From NCBI GenBank assembly GCA_017459675.1, contig JAFUCM010000019.1:1-43558 (forward strand): 43,558 nt of DNA, given 5' to 3'. This DNA comes from Eubacterium sp. GTDB lineage: Bacteria > Bacillota > Clostridia > Lachnospirales > Lachnospiraceae. Shown here in pieces: positions 33,020-40,986 of the stretch; the stretch's first letter is position 1; each line of letters begins with the position of its first letter. The position numbers were made by a program, and so were the translations under genes. The notes under the pieces are model-generated. The model ran no database searches. It had not been told where the DNA came from and saw nothing but the letters and a program-made list of their open reading frames with translations.

Positions 33020-33094
33020 AGATACCGCCTTTCTTAAGTCCACTTGACTATTGAGATTTTTGTGACTTTTTCGGGGCATTCGGTAACTGGAAAT

Positions 33095-33134
33095 AAAAAA
33101 GCTACATGCCTCATATAAATACAAGGAATGTAGC
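33095..33134 (-). terminator. Element-borne terminator downstream of tRNA-Leu
   Basis: Minus-strand GCTACAT / ATGTAGC stem with inner CCT/AGG pairs, followed by six T. It lies 60 bases after the tRNA 3' end and just before the integrase leader, and probably replaces the host tRNA terminator that was separated from the gene by insertion. Confidence 0.75.
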
Positions 33135-33144
33135 CATTTTTCGC

Positions 33145-33252
33145 ATAAGCACGCGCAAGATAATACTATCTCAAACGTGCTTACCTCATGAACCTGCCGC
33201 AGGTCGGGGTCGAACCGACACGGGTATCACTACCCACGGGATTTTAAGTCCC
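33145..33252. repeat. Right attachment-site repeat
   Basis: Identical over all 108 bases to 23160-23267. It covers the tRNA-Leu 3' part from the anticodon arm plus the AAGCACG...CGTGCTT stem. Here the stem is followed by ATGCGAAAAATGG on the minus strand, so the T-tract is absent. Identity ends exactly at 33252, inside the anticodon stem. Confidence 0.92.
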
Positions 33253-33280
33253 GGGCGTCTGCCAATTCCGCCACTGCGGC
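33195..33280 (-). tRNA. tRNA-Leu (UAA)
   Basis: 86 bases. The acceptor stem is GCCGCAG / CTGCGGC with discriminator A; a long variable arm (GTGGGTAGTGATACCC) marks a class II tRNA, and the anticodon loop CTTAAAA gives UAA. TTCGACC supplies the T arm. CCA is not encoded. The 3' 58 bases are supplied by the integrated element. It lies 83 bases after the GH13 gene stop on the same strand; no promoter of its own was resolved. Confidence 0.96.
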
Positions 33281-33362
33281 TTTTATCAGAAGAGTCAGGC
33301 TGCTGCGGGAACCATGGATTCAGATCCCTGCCGCAGAACTCCAATGACCAATTAATTCTATC

Positions 33363-35627
33363 TCATTTACGTATTGTTTGCAAGTTCTTTCTCCCGCTCT
33401 GGCGCGGTGCCGCGTACGGACGCCGGCCGCGGTAGTGATAGGCCTCGCGGAGATCCGGCTTGATATTGCCGTCTTTATCGCGCTTGATGTCGGTGTGATA
33501 CAGCACGACCGAGCTCTTCGGTCCCAGCCGCAGACGCAGGATGCCGCCGGATGCGCGCATGGAATGTCTGCGTGTGGAGAAGCCGCTGTTGTCGGTCTCG
33601 AAGACGCAGTGCAGCTTTACTTCTGCCTTGCTTCTGGAAATGCCGGCAAGCCAGACCGGAACATCGACCTGCGCCTCCTGGTCGCGGTTATTCATCGCAA
33701 CGATCACCCGGTCTGTTTCATTGAAGCGGCAGAACACAAGAATGTTCCACTCATGCTGCAGGATCATTGTCGCGCCGTTGCGCAGTACCGGATAATTTCT
33801 GTGGATGGCAATTGCCGCCTTGTAAAACCGCAGCATCTGCCGGTCCTCCCGGCCCCATGGATATGGCCTGCGGTTATCCGGGTCGGTAAATCCACATACG
33901 CCGGCCTCATCGCCATAATAAAGTGTCGGCGCCCCGGGCCATGTCATCTGGAAGACGACCGCCTCGCGCATGACCGCTTTGTCAATATCCTGCTCCGCAC
34001 TCTCCGGACCGCTCATCTCCACGCGGCCGACGCAGTGGTTGGTTCGGGTCAGGAAACGTGAGTGATCATGATTGTCGAGTTCGTTCATTGCCGTCAGCAG
34101 CGACTGTGTGTGCAGATGCGCCATGTTGTAGCGCATGGCCTCGCAGAAGGAATAATCATTGCCCAGCATATCCTCCCGGTAGGCATCGCTGTGTTTTTCC
34201 ATACCGGTCAGGAACCAGGTGATCGGTTCCATGAAGGCGTCGTAGTTCATGACCGTATCCCACTGATCGCCCTGCAGCCAGGAGGCTGCATCGCCGTAGT
34301 GCTCCGCAACAATCAGTGCTTCCGGGTTGGCGTGCTTGACTTCCTGCCGGAAGCCGCGCCAGAACTCGTGGTTGTATTCCTGTGAATGTCCGAGGTCCGC
34401 CGCGACGTCAAGGCGCCAGCCGTCGGCGTTATACGGCGGAGAAACCCATTTCCGGGCAATCCGGTAGATTTCCTCCCTCAGACGCGCCGAATCTTCATAA
34501 TTCAGCTTCGGGAGCGTCTTGTGGTTCCACCAGCCGTCATAATCTTCATTGTAGGGCCACTGATCCGAATAGAAGCGGAAATAATCATGGTACGGGCTCT
34601 CTTTTGCCACAAAGGCCCCCGGCATAAATCCGGGCTTTCCTTCATAAATCCGCTCCCGGTCCATCCATTTGTTAAAGGAACCGCAGTGATTGAATACACC
34701 GTCCAGGATCACTTTGATATTTCTGCGGTGTGCCTCCTCCACCAGCCGGATAAAGAGCTGGTTGCCGGCCTCCAGATTGTCCAGACCGGTCACCCTGCTG
34801 ATATAGCGCGCCGCGTGGGTATTATCCTGATCCCATTCATCCAGAACGCCAGTCTCTTCTGTCAGGATTTTCCCGAAATGCGGGTCGATATGATCATAAT
34901 CCTGAATGTCGTATTTGTGATTTGATGGCGATACAAAGATCGGATTCAGATAAATTGCCTCGATTCCGAGTTCTGCGAGATAATCCATCTTGTCAATGAC
35001 ACCCTGCAGATCGCCGCCGTAGAAATTGCGGACATCCATCCCGGTGATCGGCTGATACCAGTCGTCGACATGCCGGACGTGCTGTTCGATATAGCTGTAC
35101 TCATCCGTGCTGACATCATTATCCGGGTCGCCGTTGCAGAAGCGGTCGACAAAGATCTGATACATGACTGCACCCTTGGCCCAGTCCGGTGTGTGAAATC
35201 CGGGAACGACTGAAAATGCGCGTTCTGTCCGGATATCGCGGGTAATCCCGAAGCGGTCATAAAAACAAATGATGCTGCCGAGCCGCAGCTCGAAATAGTA
35301 CTGCAGCGGACCGTCGCCGATGGTAACGGTCGTCTCGTAATAATCAAATCCGTTCCGGCTGCAGGCAACCGACATTGCAATGCGCTGTGCCGGCGGCACA
35401 TATTCCATGTATCCTTCGTCTTCCCCATAACGGGACTGCTCATCCAGACGCACCATCGTAACGGCATCCAGATTGTCCCTGGCCGTCCGGATCCGGACGC
35501 GCACGCGCTCACCCGGTTCGGGCTCTGACGGTGTTACAAACATTTCCGTCTCATCGGAAAACACCGCTTCTTTGTCCAGGAGCGGCCGCATATGCATGAT
35601 GTAATCGATTCGACGTTCAAAACTCAT
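33363..35627 (-). CDS. GH13 alpha-amylase/neopullulanase-type enzyme
   Basis: A 754-aa cytoplasmic glycoside hydrolase (no signal peptide). Residues about 25-140 form an N-terminal beta-rich domain as in neopullulanases and cyclomaltodextrinases; the catalytic barrel has DGVFNHCG (about 309-316), nucleophile Asp407 in GWRLDVAADL, acid/base Glu442 in IVAEHYGD and Asp521 in LDNHDHSRF. It should cleave alpha-1,4 and perhaps alpha-1,6 bonds of maltodextrins. The last 45 residues are basic and Arg/Lys-rich (YHYRGRRPYAAPRQSGRK), an odd extension after the usual C-domain. GAGGTC precedes the ATG. Confidence 0.94.
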   Translation of the reverse strand: MSFERRIDYIMHMRPLLDKEAVFSDETEMFVTPSEPEPGERVRVRIRTARDNLDAVTMVRLDEQSRYGEDEGYMEYVPPAQRIAMSVACSRNGFDYYETTVTIGDGPLQYYFELRLGSIICFYDRFGITRDIRTERAFSVVPGFHTPDWAKGAVMYQIFVDRFCNGDPDNDVSTDEYSYIEQHVRHVDDWYQPITGMDVRNFYGGDLQGVIDKMDYLAELGIEAIYLNPIFVSPSNHKYDIQDYDHIDPHFGKILTEETGVLDEWDQDNTHAARYISRVTGLDNLEAGNQLFIRLVEEAHRRNIKVILDGVFNHCGSFNKWMDRERIYEGKPGFMPGAFVAKESPYHDYFRFYSDQWPYNEDYDGWWNHKTLPKLNYEDSARLREEIYRIARKWVSPPYNADGWRLDVAADLGHSQEYNHEFWRGFRQEVKHANPEALIVAEHYGDAASWLQGDQWDTVMNYDAFMEPITWFLTGMEKHSDAYREDMLGNDYSFCEAMRYNMAHLHTQSLLTAMNELDNHDHSRFLTRTNHCVGRVEMSGPESAEQDIDKAVMREAVVFQMTWPGAPTLYYGDEAGVCGFTDPDNRRPYPWGREDRQMLRFYKAAIAIHRNYPVLRNGATMILQHEWNILVFCRFNETDRVIVAMNNRDQEAQVDVPVWLAGISRSKAEVKLHCVFETDNSGFSTRRHSMRASGGILRLRLGPKSSVVLYHTDIKRDKDGNIKPDLREAYHYRGRRPYAAPRQSGRKNLQTIRK

Positions 35628-35711
35628 AAAATGACCTCAGAATGTATGTTCGGGTAACGGTACCTTCCAGTCCTGCTCCCCGGAAGCCGGAACTTCCGGT
35701 CTGCACTGAAC

Positions 35712-35743
35712 AAAAAAAGACGGCCGCGAGGCCGTCTTTTTTT
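35712..35743. terminator. Bidirectional terminator between ftsH and the GH13 gene
   Basis: Fourteen-bp perfect arms made of A7-GACGGCC and its complement with a 4-base GCGA loop. It works on both strands and closes the ftsH transcript, 116 bases after its stop. The remaining gap (35744-35858) shows nothing else. Confidence 0.92.
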
Positions 35744-35858
35744 AGAGAAGGTATTTCTTCTTATGGGGTGTAGCAAAAACGATGTGATGTATTGGGGGTT
35801 TTTACGATGTATATATTACCATCGCTTTCAACAAAACGCTACACAATATTCACAAATT

Positions 35859-37724
35859 TCACGCTTCGTTTTTGTGCAAATCGCCCAATTCTGTTTCGTT
35901 CTGTTTTGCTTCCGCCTCGAATATAGCCTCAAATTCGCTGCGATTCAGTTTTTCTTTTGCGATCAGCTGCTTTGCAGTCTCTTCCAGTACATAACGATGC
36001 TCTGTGATGAGATTTGTCGCCTGATCGTGACATTTCTGAATAATCCGGTAAACCTCGTCATCAATCTTGGCAGCGACCTTTTCACTGAAGTTCTTGGTCT
36101 GACCCCAGTCTCTGCCGATGAAGATTTCCTCGGAATCACTTCCGTAATTGACCAGTCCGAGCTCCGCTGACATACCGTACTGCATCACCATCGATCTCGC
36201 GATCTGTGTCGCCTGTTTGATGTCCTGCGACGCACCGGTTGTGATGTCGTCGAAGACCATCTCCTCAGCGACTCTGCCGCCGAGACTGACTGTGATATGC
36301 TGCAGCATCTTACTTCTGGTATTAAAGATCTCATCCTGCTCGGGCTGTGACATCGTGTAGCCGGCAGCTCCGGGACCGGTCGGAATGATTGAAATCGAAT
36401 AGACAGGGTCCATATCCGGAAGCACATGGAACAGGATCGCATGTCCGGCCTCGTGATAGGCCGTGATCCATTTCTCTTTCTCAGAGATGATTTTGCTGCG
36501 CTTCTCTGTACCGATTCCGACCTTGACAAATGCGCCCTTGATATCTGCCTGTGTGAGATAGACGCGGTTCTGCTTTGCAGCAGAGATTGCCGCCTCATTG
36601 AGCAGATTCTCCAGATCCGCACCGGTAAAGCCGGCCGTCGTCTGCGCAATTGCCGCCAGATCCACATCGTCGCCAAGGGGTTTCCCTTTTGCGTGTACTT
36701 TCAGGATTTCTTCACGGCCGCGCACATCCGGTCTGCCCACAGCGACCCGGCGGTCAAAACGGCCCGGGCGCAGAATCGCGGGATCCAGGATGTCCACACG
36801 GTTGGTCGCAGCCATGACAATGATATTCTCGTTCGGTCCGAAACCGTCCATCTCCACAAGCAGCTGGTTCAGCGTCTGTTCACGCTCATCGTGTCCGCCG
36901 CCCATGCCGCTGCCGCGTCTTCTCGCCACGGCATCGATCTCGTCGATGAAAATAATGCACGGTGCGTGGCGCTTGGCATCTTCAAAAAGATCGCGCACGC
37001 GAGATGCGCCGACACCGACAAACATTTCTACAAAATCCGAGCCGGAAATCGAGAAAAACGGAACGCCGGCCTCGCCTGCGACAGCCTTTGCCAGCAGTGT
37101 TTTACCGGTTCCGGGCGGTCCTACCAGCAGGACACCGGTCGGAATCCGGGCGCCGACCTGAACGTATTTCTGCGGATCCCGGAGAAACTCTACGATTTCC
37201 TGCAGATCTTCTTTCTCTTCCTCGAGGCCTGCGACATCGTCAAACCGCATTCTCTTCTCATCTTCGGTCGACATATGTGCGCGGTTCTTGCCGAAATTCA
37301 TCATTTTGGCGTTGGTTCCGCCTGCTGCGCCGCTCTGCCGGTTCATGAAAACAATCACGACCACCGCCAGCAGAAGACACATGAGCACCGGAAGCGCGAC
37401 CGTCTCAAACATTCCCTCCCGGGAAACATTTCTGACTGTGACTTCTGTATCCTGCTCTTCCAGCTGTCTCGCCGCCTCATTGACATCGGTCACGTAGATC
37501 CGCCCCTCTGTGCCGTCTTCCAGTGTGAAAATGACACTTCCGGTCGGCACCTGCGCGTTCTGCAGGATTATGGCAGAACTGATCTTATGACCTGTGAGAT
37601 ATTCCTGATACTGACTGTTGGTTACATTCTCCCCGCGATCTGTCAGGTTCGGAAGATACAGAAACAATATGATGAGCACACCTATTACAAAAATATATGT
37701 GCCGATTCCCCTTCTTCTAGACAC
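35859..37724 (-). CDS. ftsH: ATP-dependent zinc metalloprotease FtsH
   Basis: A 621-aa membrane protease that unfolds and degrades regulatory and misassembled membrane proteins. An N-terminal anchor (about 9-24), an extracytoplasmic domain, a second anchor (about 109-127), AAA module with Walker A GPPGTGKT (about 202-209), IIFIDEIDA, second-region-of-homology [18 protein letters not shown], and zinc site HEAGH (422-426) are all present. The start appears to be a GTG with GGAG about 12 bases upstream. It follows hpt by 41 bases, in the common tilS-hpt-ftsH order of Firmicutes. Confidence 0.97.
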   Translation of the reverse strand: MSRRRGIGTYIFVIGVLIILFLYLPNLTDRGENVTNSQYQEYLTGHKISSAIILQNAQVPTGSVIFTLEDGTEGRIYVTDVNEAARQLEEQDTEVTVRNVSREGMFETVALPVLMCLLLAVVVIVFMNRQSGAAGGTNAKMMNFGKNRAHMSTEDEKRMRFDDVAGLEEEKEDLQEIVEFLRDPQKYVQVGARIPTGVLLVGPPGTGKTLLAKAVAGEAGVPFFSISGSDFVEMFVGVGASRVRDLFEDAKRHAPCIIFIDEIDAVARRRGSGMGGGHDEREQTLNQLLVEMDGFGPNENIIVMAATNRVDILDPAILRPGRFDRRVAVGRPDVRGREEILKVHAKGKPLGDDVDLAAIAQTTAGFTGADLENLLNEAAISAAKQNRVYLTQADIKGAFVKVGIGTEKRSKIISEKEKWITAYHEAGHAILFHVLPDMDPVYSISIIPTGPGAAGYTMSQPEQDEIFNTRSKMLQHITVSLGGRVAEEMVFDDITTGASQDIKQATQIARSMVMQYGMSAELGLVNYGSDSEEIFIGRDWGQTKNFSEKVAAKIDDEVYRIIQKCHDQATNLITEHRYVLEETAKQLIAKEKLNRSEFEAIFEAEAKQNETELGDLHKNEA

Positions 37725-37765
37725 GTTATTATCCGACTCCTTTGCTGCTGATAAGGAAGAACCGC

Positions 37766-38302
37766 CTACGCTTCCTCAAATGAAACCGTACCGATGTACG
37801 GCAGATTACGGTATTTCTGGTCATAGTCAAGACCATAGCCTACAACGAACTCATTCGGGATGTTGAATCCCGGATATTTGACTTTAACATCATCCACAAG
37901 CCGCCGCTCCGGCTTGTCCAGAAGCGAACAGATCTCGAGGCTGGCCGGTCTGCGCTGCTTCAGCATCTTGATCAGGTGGCTGAGCGTTCTGCCGGTATCG
38001 ATGATATCCTCGACGATCAGGACATCCTTATTCTCCAGCGTCTCGTCCAGATCTTTTACAATCTTGACAATGCCGCTCGACTCTGTGCCCGAGCCATAGC
38101 TTGACACATACATAAAGTCAAAGGTTACCGGCACGGTAATCCGCTTCGCAAGCTCACACGTGAAGAAAACGCCGCCCTTCATAACGCAGATCAGATGCAG
38201 GGATTTCCCCTCGTAATCGCGGCTGATCATCTCCCCGAGTTCATTGATGCGCTGGTCGATCTCCTCTTCTTTGAGCAGGACACTGATTATTTCTTTTTTC
38301 AT
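37766..38302 (-). CDS. hpt: Hypoxanthine phosphoribosyltransferase
   Basis: Salvages hypoxanthine and guanine with PRPP. The 178-aa length and the PRPP motif VLIVEDIIDTGRTL (about 96-109) are typical; LHLICVMKGGVFFTCELA and YVVGYGLDY-like FVVGYGLDYDQKYRNLPYIG complete the fold. AAGGAG stands upstream of the ATG. It is 60 bases from the tilS stop and 41 from the ftsH start, part of a conserved block. Confidence 0.96.
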   Translation of the reverse strand: MKKEIISVLLKEEEIDQRINELGEMISRDYEGKSLHLICVMKGGVFFTCELAKRITVPVTFDFMYVSSYGSGTESSGIVKIVKDLDETLENKDVLIVEDIIDTGRTLSHLIKMLKQRRPASLEICSLLDKPERRLVDDVKVKYPGFNIPNEFVVGYGLDYDQKYRNLPYIGTVSFEEA

Positions 38303-38361
38303 GGTATGCAGATCTCCTTATTTTGTAAAAAATGTCTTTTCCGGCGTTTGCTGCTCTGGAT

Positions 38362-39879
38362 TCAGCCCGATACGTTTTCTTTCGTCGCTGCGCACAGCTT
38401 CAGCACACGTCTGGTGCCGGCATCTACTCTGGCAGATGCACCGATCCGGCCGCCTACAATCCACAATACCTCGGAACCCTGCTGCCCGGCAGCAGGATTC
38501 TCATGAACAACCAGCGGAATCTGATCCCGCTTCTCCCGCGGGATCTTCTGATTGATCATCCAGGCTTTGATCGATTGCCGTCCGCCCGCTTCGTCCAGCA
38601 GAATATAATCGCCGGGACGCCTGGTACGGATGACAATACTTCCTGTAATTTTATCACAATTCAGCCATTTCGTATATGTTTTTTCAGGGATTGGGTCGGG
38701 AATCTCCTCTGTGAATCCCCCCGTAAAATGGATTCCGGCGACATCAGCCTGCAGCGTGCCGTCTTCCGGGGAGATCTGCACCTTGTACTGCAGATCTGCG
38801 CTCTCCGCCTCTGGACACGTATTCCCGCGCTGCTTTTTCCGCAGCGCCACGCCTTCATATGTACGTACGGCTGTAATGCCGTGCGGCAGATCCTGTCCTC
38901 TTCCCGCCGCACCGGTCAGGAGATCCTGTACCTGGCGTACATGCTGCAGACCGAAATCCGTATACGTCCCGGCCAGACCGGCCAGTGCCCGCATAATCAG
39001 CATGCGCCGGACAAATTCCGGGGACGCAGCAAGCTGTCTGTCGATCTTCACCTCGCCGTCATTCATTTGAACCCATTCTGTAAAATAAGACTCTGTCGTC
39101 TCCCGGATCCACTGGTCCGCCAGCCGGATTGTCTCTGCAGCTTCCGCGATGTGCCGGATGCTTCCGGCATTGATGTCAGACTCCAGGGCAGGCAGAACAT
39201 GATGGCGAAGCCGGTTTCTGGCATAATCATCCGATGCGTTGGATGCGTCATTGCACCATGAAATGCCCTGTTCTGTGAGCCAGTTCTCGATTTCACAGCG
39301 TCGGACTGCCAGAAGCGGACGGATCTTGCTGCCGCTGACCGGCCGGATCCCGGCCAGACCCTGCAGTCCCGCGCCGCGTGCCATATGAAACAGCACGGTC
39401 TCAGCCTGATCATCCATATGGTGTGCAAGCGCAATCTTCGTGGCACCGCATTCCCGGATGCATCTCTCATAAAGATGTTCTCTGGCTTCCCGTCCGGCCG
39501 CCTCGAGGCCTGCCGGATGCTTCGCAGGTGCTTCTGCTTCGGATCCTGTCTGTTCCGAACCATATCTCTGCCCGCGCAGCTCTGCTGCAAGTCCGGCAAC
39601 GTCTTCCCGCGCGACAACCAGCGGAATCTCCAGCTGTTCGCAGTACGCCCTGACAAACGCCTCGTCCGCATCGCTTTCTTCGCCGCGCAGCATATGATTG
39701 AGATGGCAGGCCATCAACGTACAGGACAGTTTTCCTTCTCTGCGCAGCATATCTAAAATGGTCAGAAGGCAGATGGAATCCGCCCCGCCGGAGCAGCCCA
39801 CACAGACACATTCGCCGGGCGCAATCATATGATGTTCCCGGATAAATTGATCAATTCGCTGTTTCATATTGTCATCCAT
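38362..39879 (-). CDS. tilS: tRNA(Ile)-lysidine synthase
   Basis: Converts C34 of tRNA-Ile(CAU) to lysidine so that AUA is read as isoleucine; essential. The N-terminal PP-loop reads VGCSGGADSICLL, with HHMDDQAETVL and later substrate-binding and C-terminal domains (RRPGDYILL, IPREKRDQIPLVV). The start is uncertain: the longest frame (to 39963) runs through hairpin-rich DNA; the ATG at 39879 (505 aa) or 39867 gives the usual distance to the PP-loop, and no candidate has a strong ribosome site. An insert at about 95-130 (GSEQTGSEAEAPAKHP) is non-standard. Confidence 0.93.
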   Translation of the reverse strand: MDDNMKQRIDQFIREHHMIAPGECVCVGCSGGADSICLLTILDMLRREGKLSCTLMACHLNHMLRGEESDADEAFVRAYCEQLEIPLVVAREDVAGLAAELRGQRYGSEQTGSEAEAPAKHPAGLEAAGREAREHLYERCIRECGATKIALAHHMDDQAETVLFHMARGAGLQGLAGIRPVSGSKIRPLLAVRRCEIENWLTEQGISWCNDASNASDDYARNRLRHHVLPALESDINAGSIRHIAEAAETIRLADQWIRETTESYFTEWVQMNDGEVKIDRQLAASPEFVRRMLIMRALAGLAGTYTDFGLQHVRQVQDLLTGAAGRGQDLPHGITAVRTYEGVALRKKQRGNTCPEAESADLQYKVQISPEDGTLQADVAGIHFTGGFTEEIPDPIPEKTYTKWLNCDKITGSIVIRTRRPGDYILLDEAGGRQSIKAWMINQKIPREKRDQIPLVVHENPAAGQQGSEVLWIVGGRIGASARVDAGTRRVLKLCAATKENVSG

Positions 39880-39972
39880 GTTGCCGTCACACCATTTTCT
39901 TTCAAGTTCCGCATCTGCGGCTTTTTGGGTGCCCGCCACTTGCAGAGGCGGGGCATCTTTCATCAGGATATA

Positions 39973-40010
39973 AATATGGCTGCCATACCCCGCGGCATGG
40001 CAGCCATATC
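39973..40010. terminator. Hairpin between the DivIC-like gene and tilS
   Basis: Perfect 13-bp arms (ATATGGCTGCCAT and complement) around about 10 bases, directly after the minus-strand stop at 40012. The following ATTTATATCC is only weakly T-rich; partial termination is likely. Two smaller GC-rich dyads follow before tilS. Confidence 0.6.
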
Positions 40011-40011
40011 A

Positions 40012-40290
40012 TTATTCCGCCTCTTTAAAGATAATCTCATTATCTTTGATCAGACCGAGTTTCTCTTTTGCGGTTTTCTCCTTGTATTCGTCACTCTGCA
40101 TATAGTTCTGCATCTCTTCGATCTCTTCAGTCCGCTGCTCCTCCGCTTCTGTCTGCTGCGTCAGACTGTCAATCTGCTCATTGCCCCTGGCAATCCGTCC
40201 GCGCATCTGATAGCTCTGATATACAATCACTGCAAGAAGCAGAAGAACCGCTGCCAGAATGCCGATCATTGTTCTTCTATTTGAATGCAT
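40012..40290 (-). CDS. Septum formation initiator (DivIC/FtsB-like)
   Basis: A 92-aa bitopic membrane protein: short basic N-terminus, one membrane helix at about 8-25 (MIGILAAVLLLLAVIVYQSY), then a coiled coil (IARGNEQIDSLTQQTEAEEQ) and a KEKLGLIKDNEIIF end, the typical DivIC/FtsB layout. Such proteins join FtsL at the division site. The ribosome site is weak (GTGGTGA). It follows the S4 gene by 40 bases, the usual Firmicutes neighbourhood. Confidence 0.88.
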   Translation of the reverse strand: MHSNRRTMIGILAAVLLLLAVIVYQSYQMRGRIARGNEQIDSLTQQTEAEEQRTEEIEEMQNYMQSDEYKEKTAKEKLGLIKDNEIIFKEAE

Positions 40291-40330
40291 GTATCACCAC
40301 TCACATCTCGAAGTCAGTTCTATCCGCGAT

Positions 40331-40570
40331 TTATAAATATCTGTAGAGGCTCTGTGCCTCTTCTTTCCTGACTGTTTCTCTGACATCCAGCACTTCAACC
40401 TGAACAGAGTTCGTTCCAAAGAGAATTTCCAGCCGGTCGCCGACTTTCACCGGAGATGATGCCCGGGCCGGCTTCCCGTTCTGTAAAACTCTTCCGGCAT
40501 CACATGCCTCATTTGCGACGGTGCGCCGCTTGATCAGACGTGATACCTTCAGAAATTTATCAAGACGCAT
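40331..40570 (-). CDS. S4-domain RNA-binding protein (RqcP/Hsp15-like)
   Basis: A 79-aa protein that is nearly all S4 domain: MRLDKFLKVSRLIKRRTVANEACDAGRVLQNGKPARASSPVKVGD... is the diagnostic start of the RqcP/YabO group, which binds stalled large ribosomal subunits and assists peptide tailing in ribosome rescue. It begins three bases after the HU stop and is co-transcribed with it. Same-strand DivIC follows, the conserved yabO-divIC order. Confidence 0.92.
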   Translation of the reverse strand: MRLDKFLKVSRLIKRRTVANEACDAGRVLQNGKPARASSPVKVGDRLEILFGTNSVQVEVLDVRETVRKEEAQSLYRYL

Positions 40571-40573
40571 AAT

Positions 40574-40846
40574 TTACTTTACCAGATCCTTCAGAGCTTT
40601 GCCTGCTTTGAACTTCGGTGTCTTGGAAGCAGCGATCTCGATGGTCTCGCCTGTCTGCGGATTTCTTCCCTGACGTGCGGAACGCTCGGAAACTTCAAAT
40701 GTGCCGAATCCGACGAGCTGAACCTTCTCGCCTGCCTTAAGCTCTTCAGCAACTACATCAATAAATGCCTTAACAGCTGCCTCGGCGTCCTTCTTGGAAA
40801 GTCCTGCCTTCTCAGCTACAGCAGCAGCAAATTCTGTTTTGTTCAT
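40574..40846 (-). CDS. hup: HU-type nucleoid protein
   Basis: A 90-aa DNA-bending dimer: [20 protein letters not shown], the beta-arm entry [26 protein letters not shown] and the end [14 protein letters not shown] are typical of HU. AGGAGG lies nine bases before the ATG and a consensus promoter is present 40 bases upstream, in line with high expression. Confidence 0.97.
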   Translation of the reverse strand: MNKTEFAAAVAEKAGLSKKDAEAAVKAFIDVVAEELKAGEKVQLVGFGTFEVSERSARQGRNPQTGETIEIAASKTPKFKAGKALKDLVK

Positions 40847-40885
40847 GGTAATACCTCCTGAATTTCTTTTTAAATACTACAATCA

Positions 40886-40914
40886 GTTATATACTCCACT
40901 CCCTGCTTTGTCAA
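40886..40914 (-). promoter_or_regulatory. Sigma-A promoter of hup
   Basis: Minus-strand TTGACA (40914-40909), 17-base spacer, TATAAC (40891-40886), about 40 bases upstream of the HU start. Confidence 0.85.
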
Positions 40915-40986
40915 GGAGAACATAACTTAATATTCTGAATTTTCTGTGTTCTCTTGCGACATAATACAACTGCTGAAAACCCGCAC

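Larger units (their letters stand above)
23160..33252. mobile_element. Integrated 10-kb phage-satellite-like element in tRNA-Leu
   Basis: The segment is bounded by a perfect 108-bp direct repeat (23160-23267 and 33145-33252); one copy plus the interior is 9985 bp. The right copy completes a full tRNA-Leu(UAA), the left copy holds only its 3' part, and a tyrosine integrase gene lies just inside the right end. Gene content (integrase, small HTH, DnaD-like replication protein, HNH nuclease, small terminase subunit, microproteins) without a large terminase, portal, capsid, tail or lysis gene fits a phage-inducible chromosomal island. A decayed prophage is the alternative. Confidence 0.85.

Noticed and set aside
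33020-33124. Integrase N-terminal extension of 35 residues
   Set aside because: The extension is read through a terminator hairpin, and a good ribosome site precedes the ATG at 33019.
36426-37751. 441-codon plus-strand frame opposite ftsH
   Set aside because: Shadow frame of a highly conserved gene with biased codon use; no motif or start signal.
39880-39963. tilS start at 39963
   Set aside because: The added residues are read through GC-rich dyads, have no ribosome site and exceed the usual distance to the PP-loop; the start at 39879 or 39867 is more likely.
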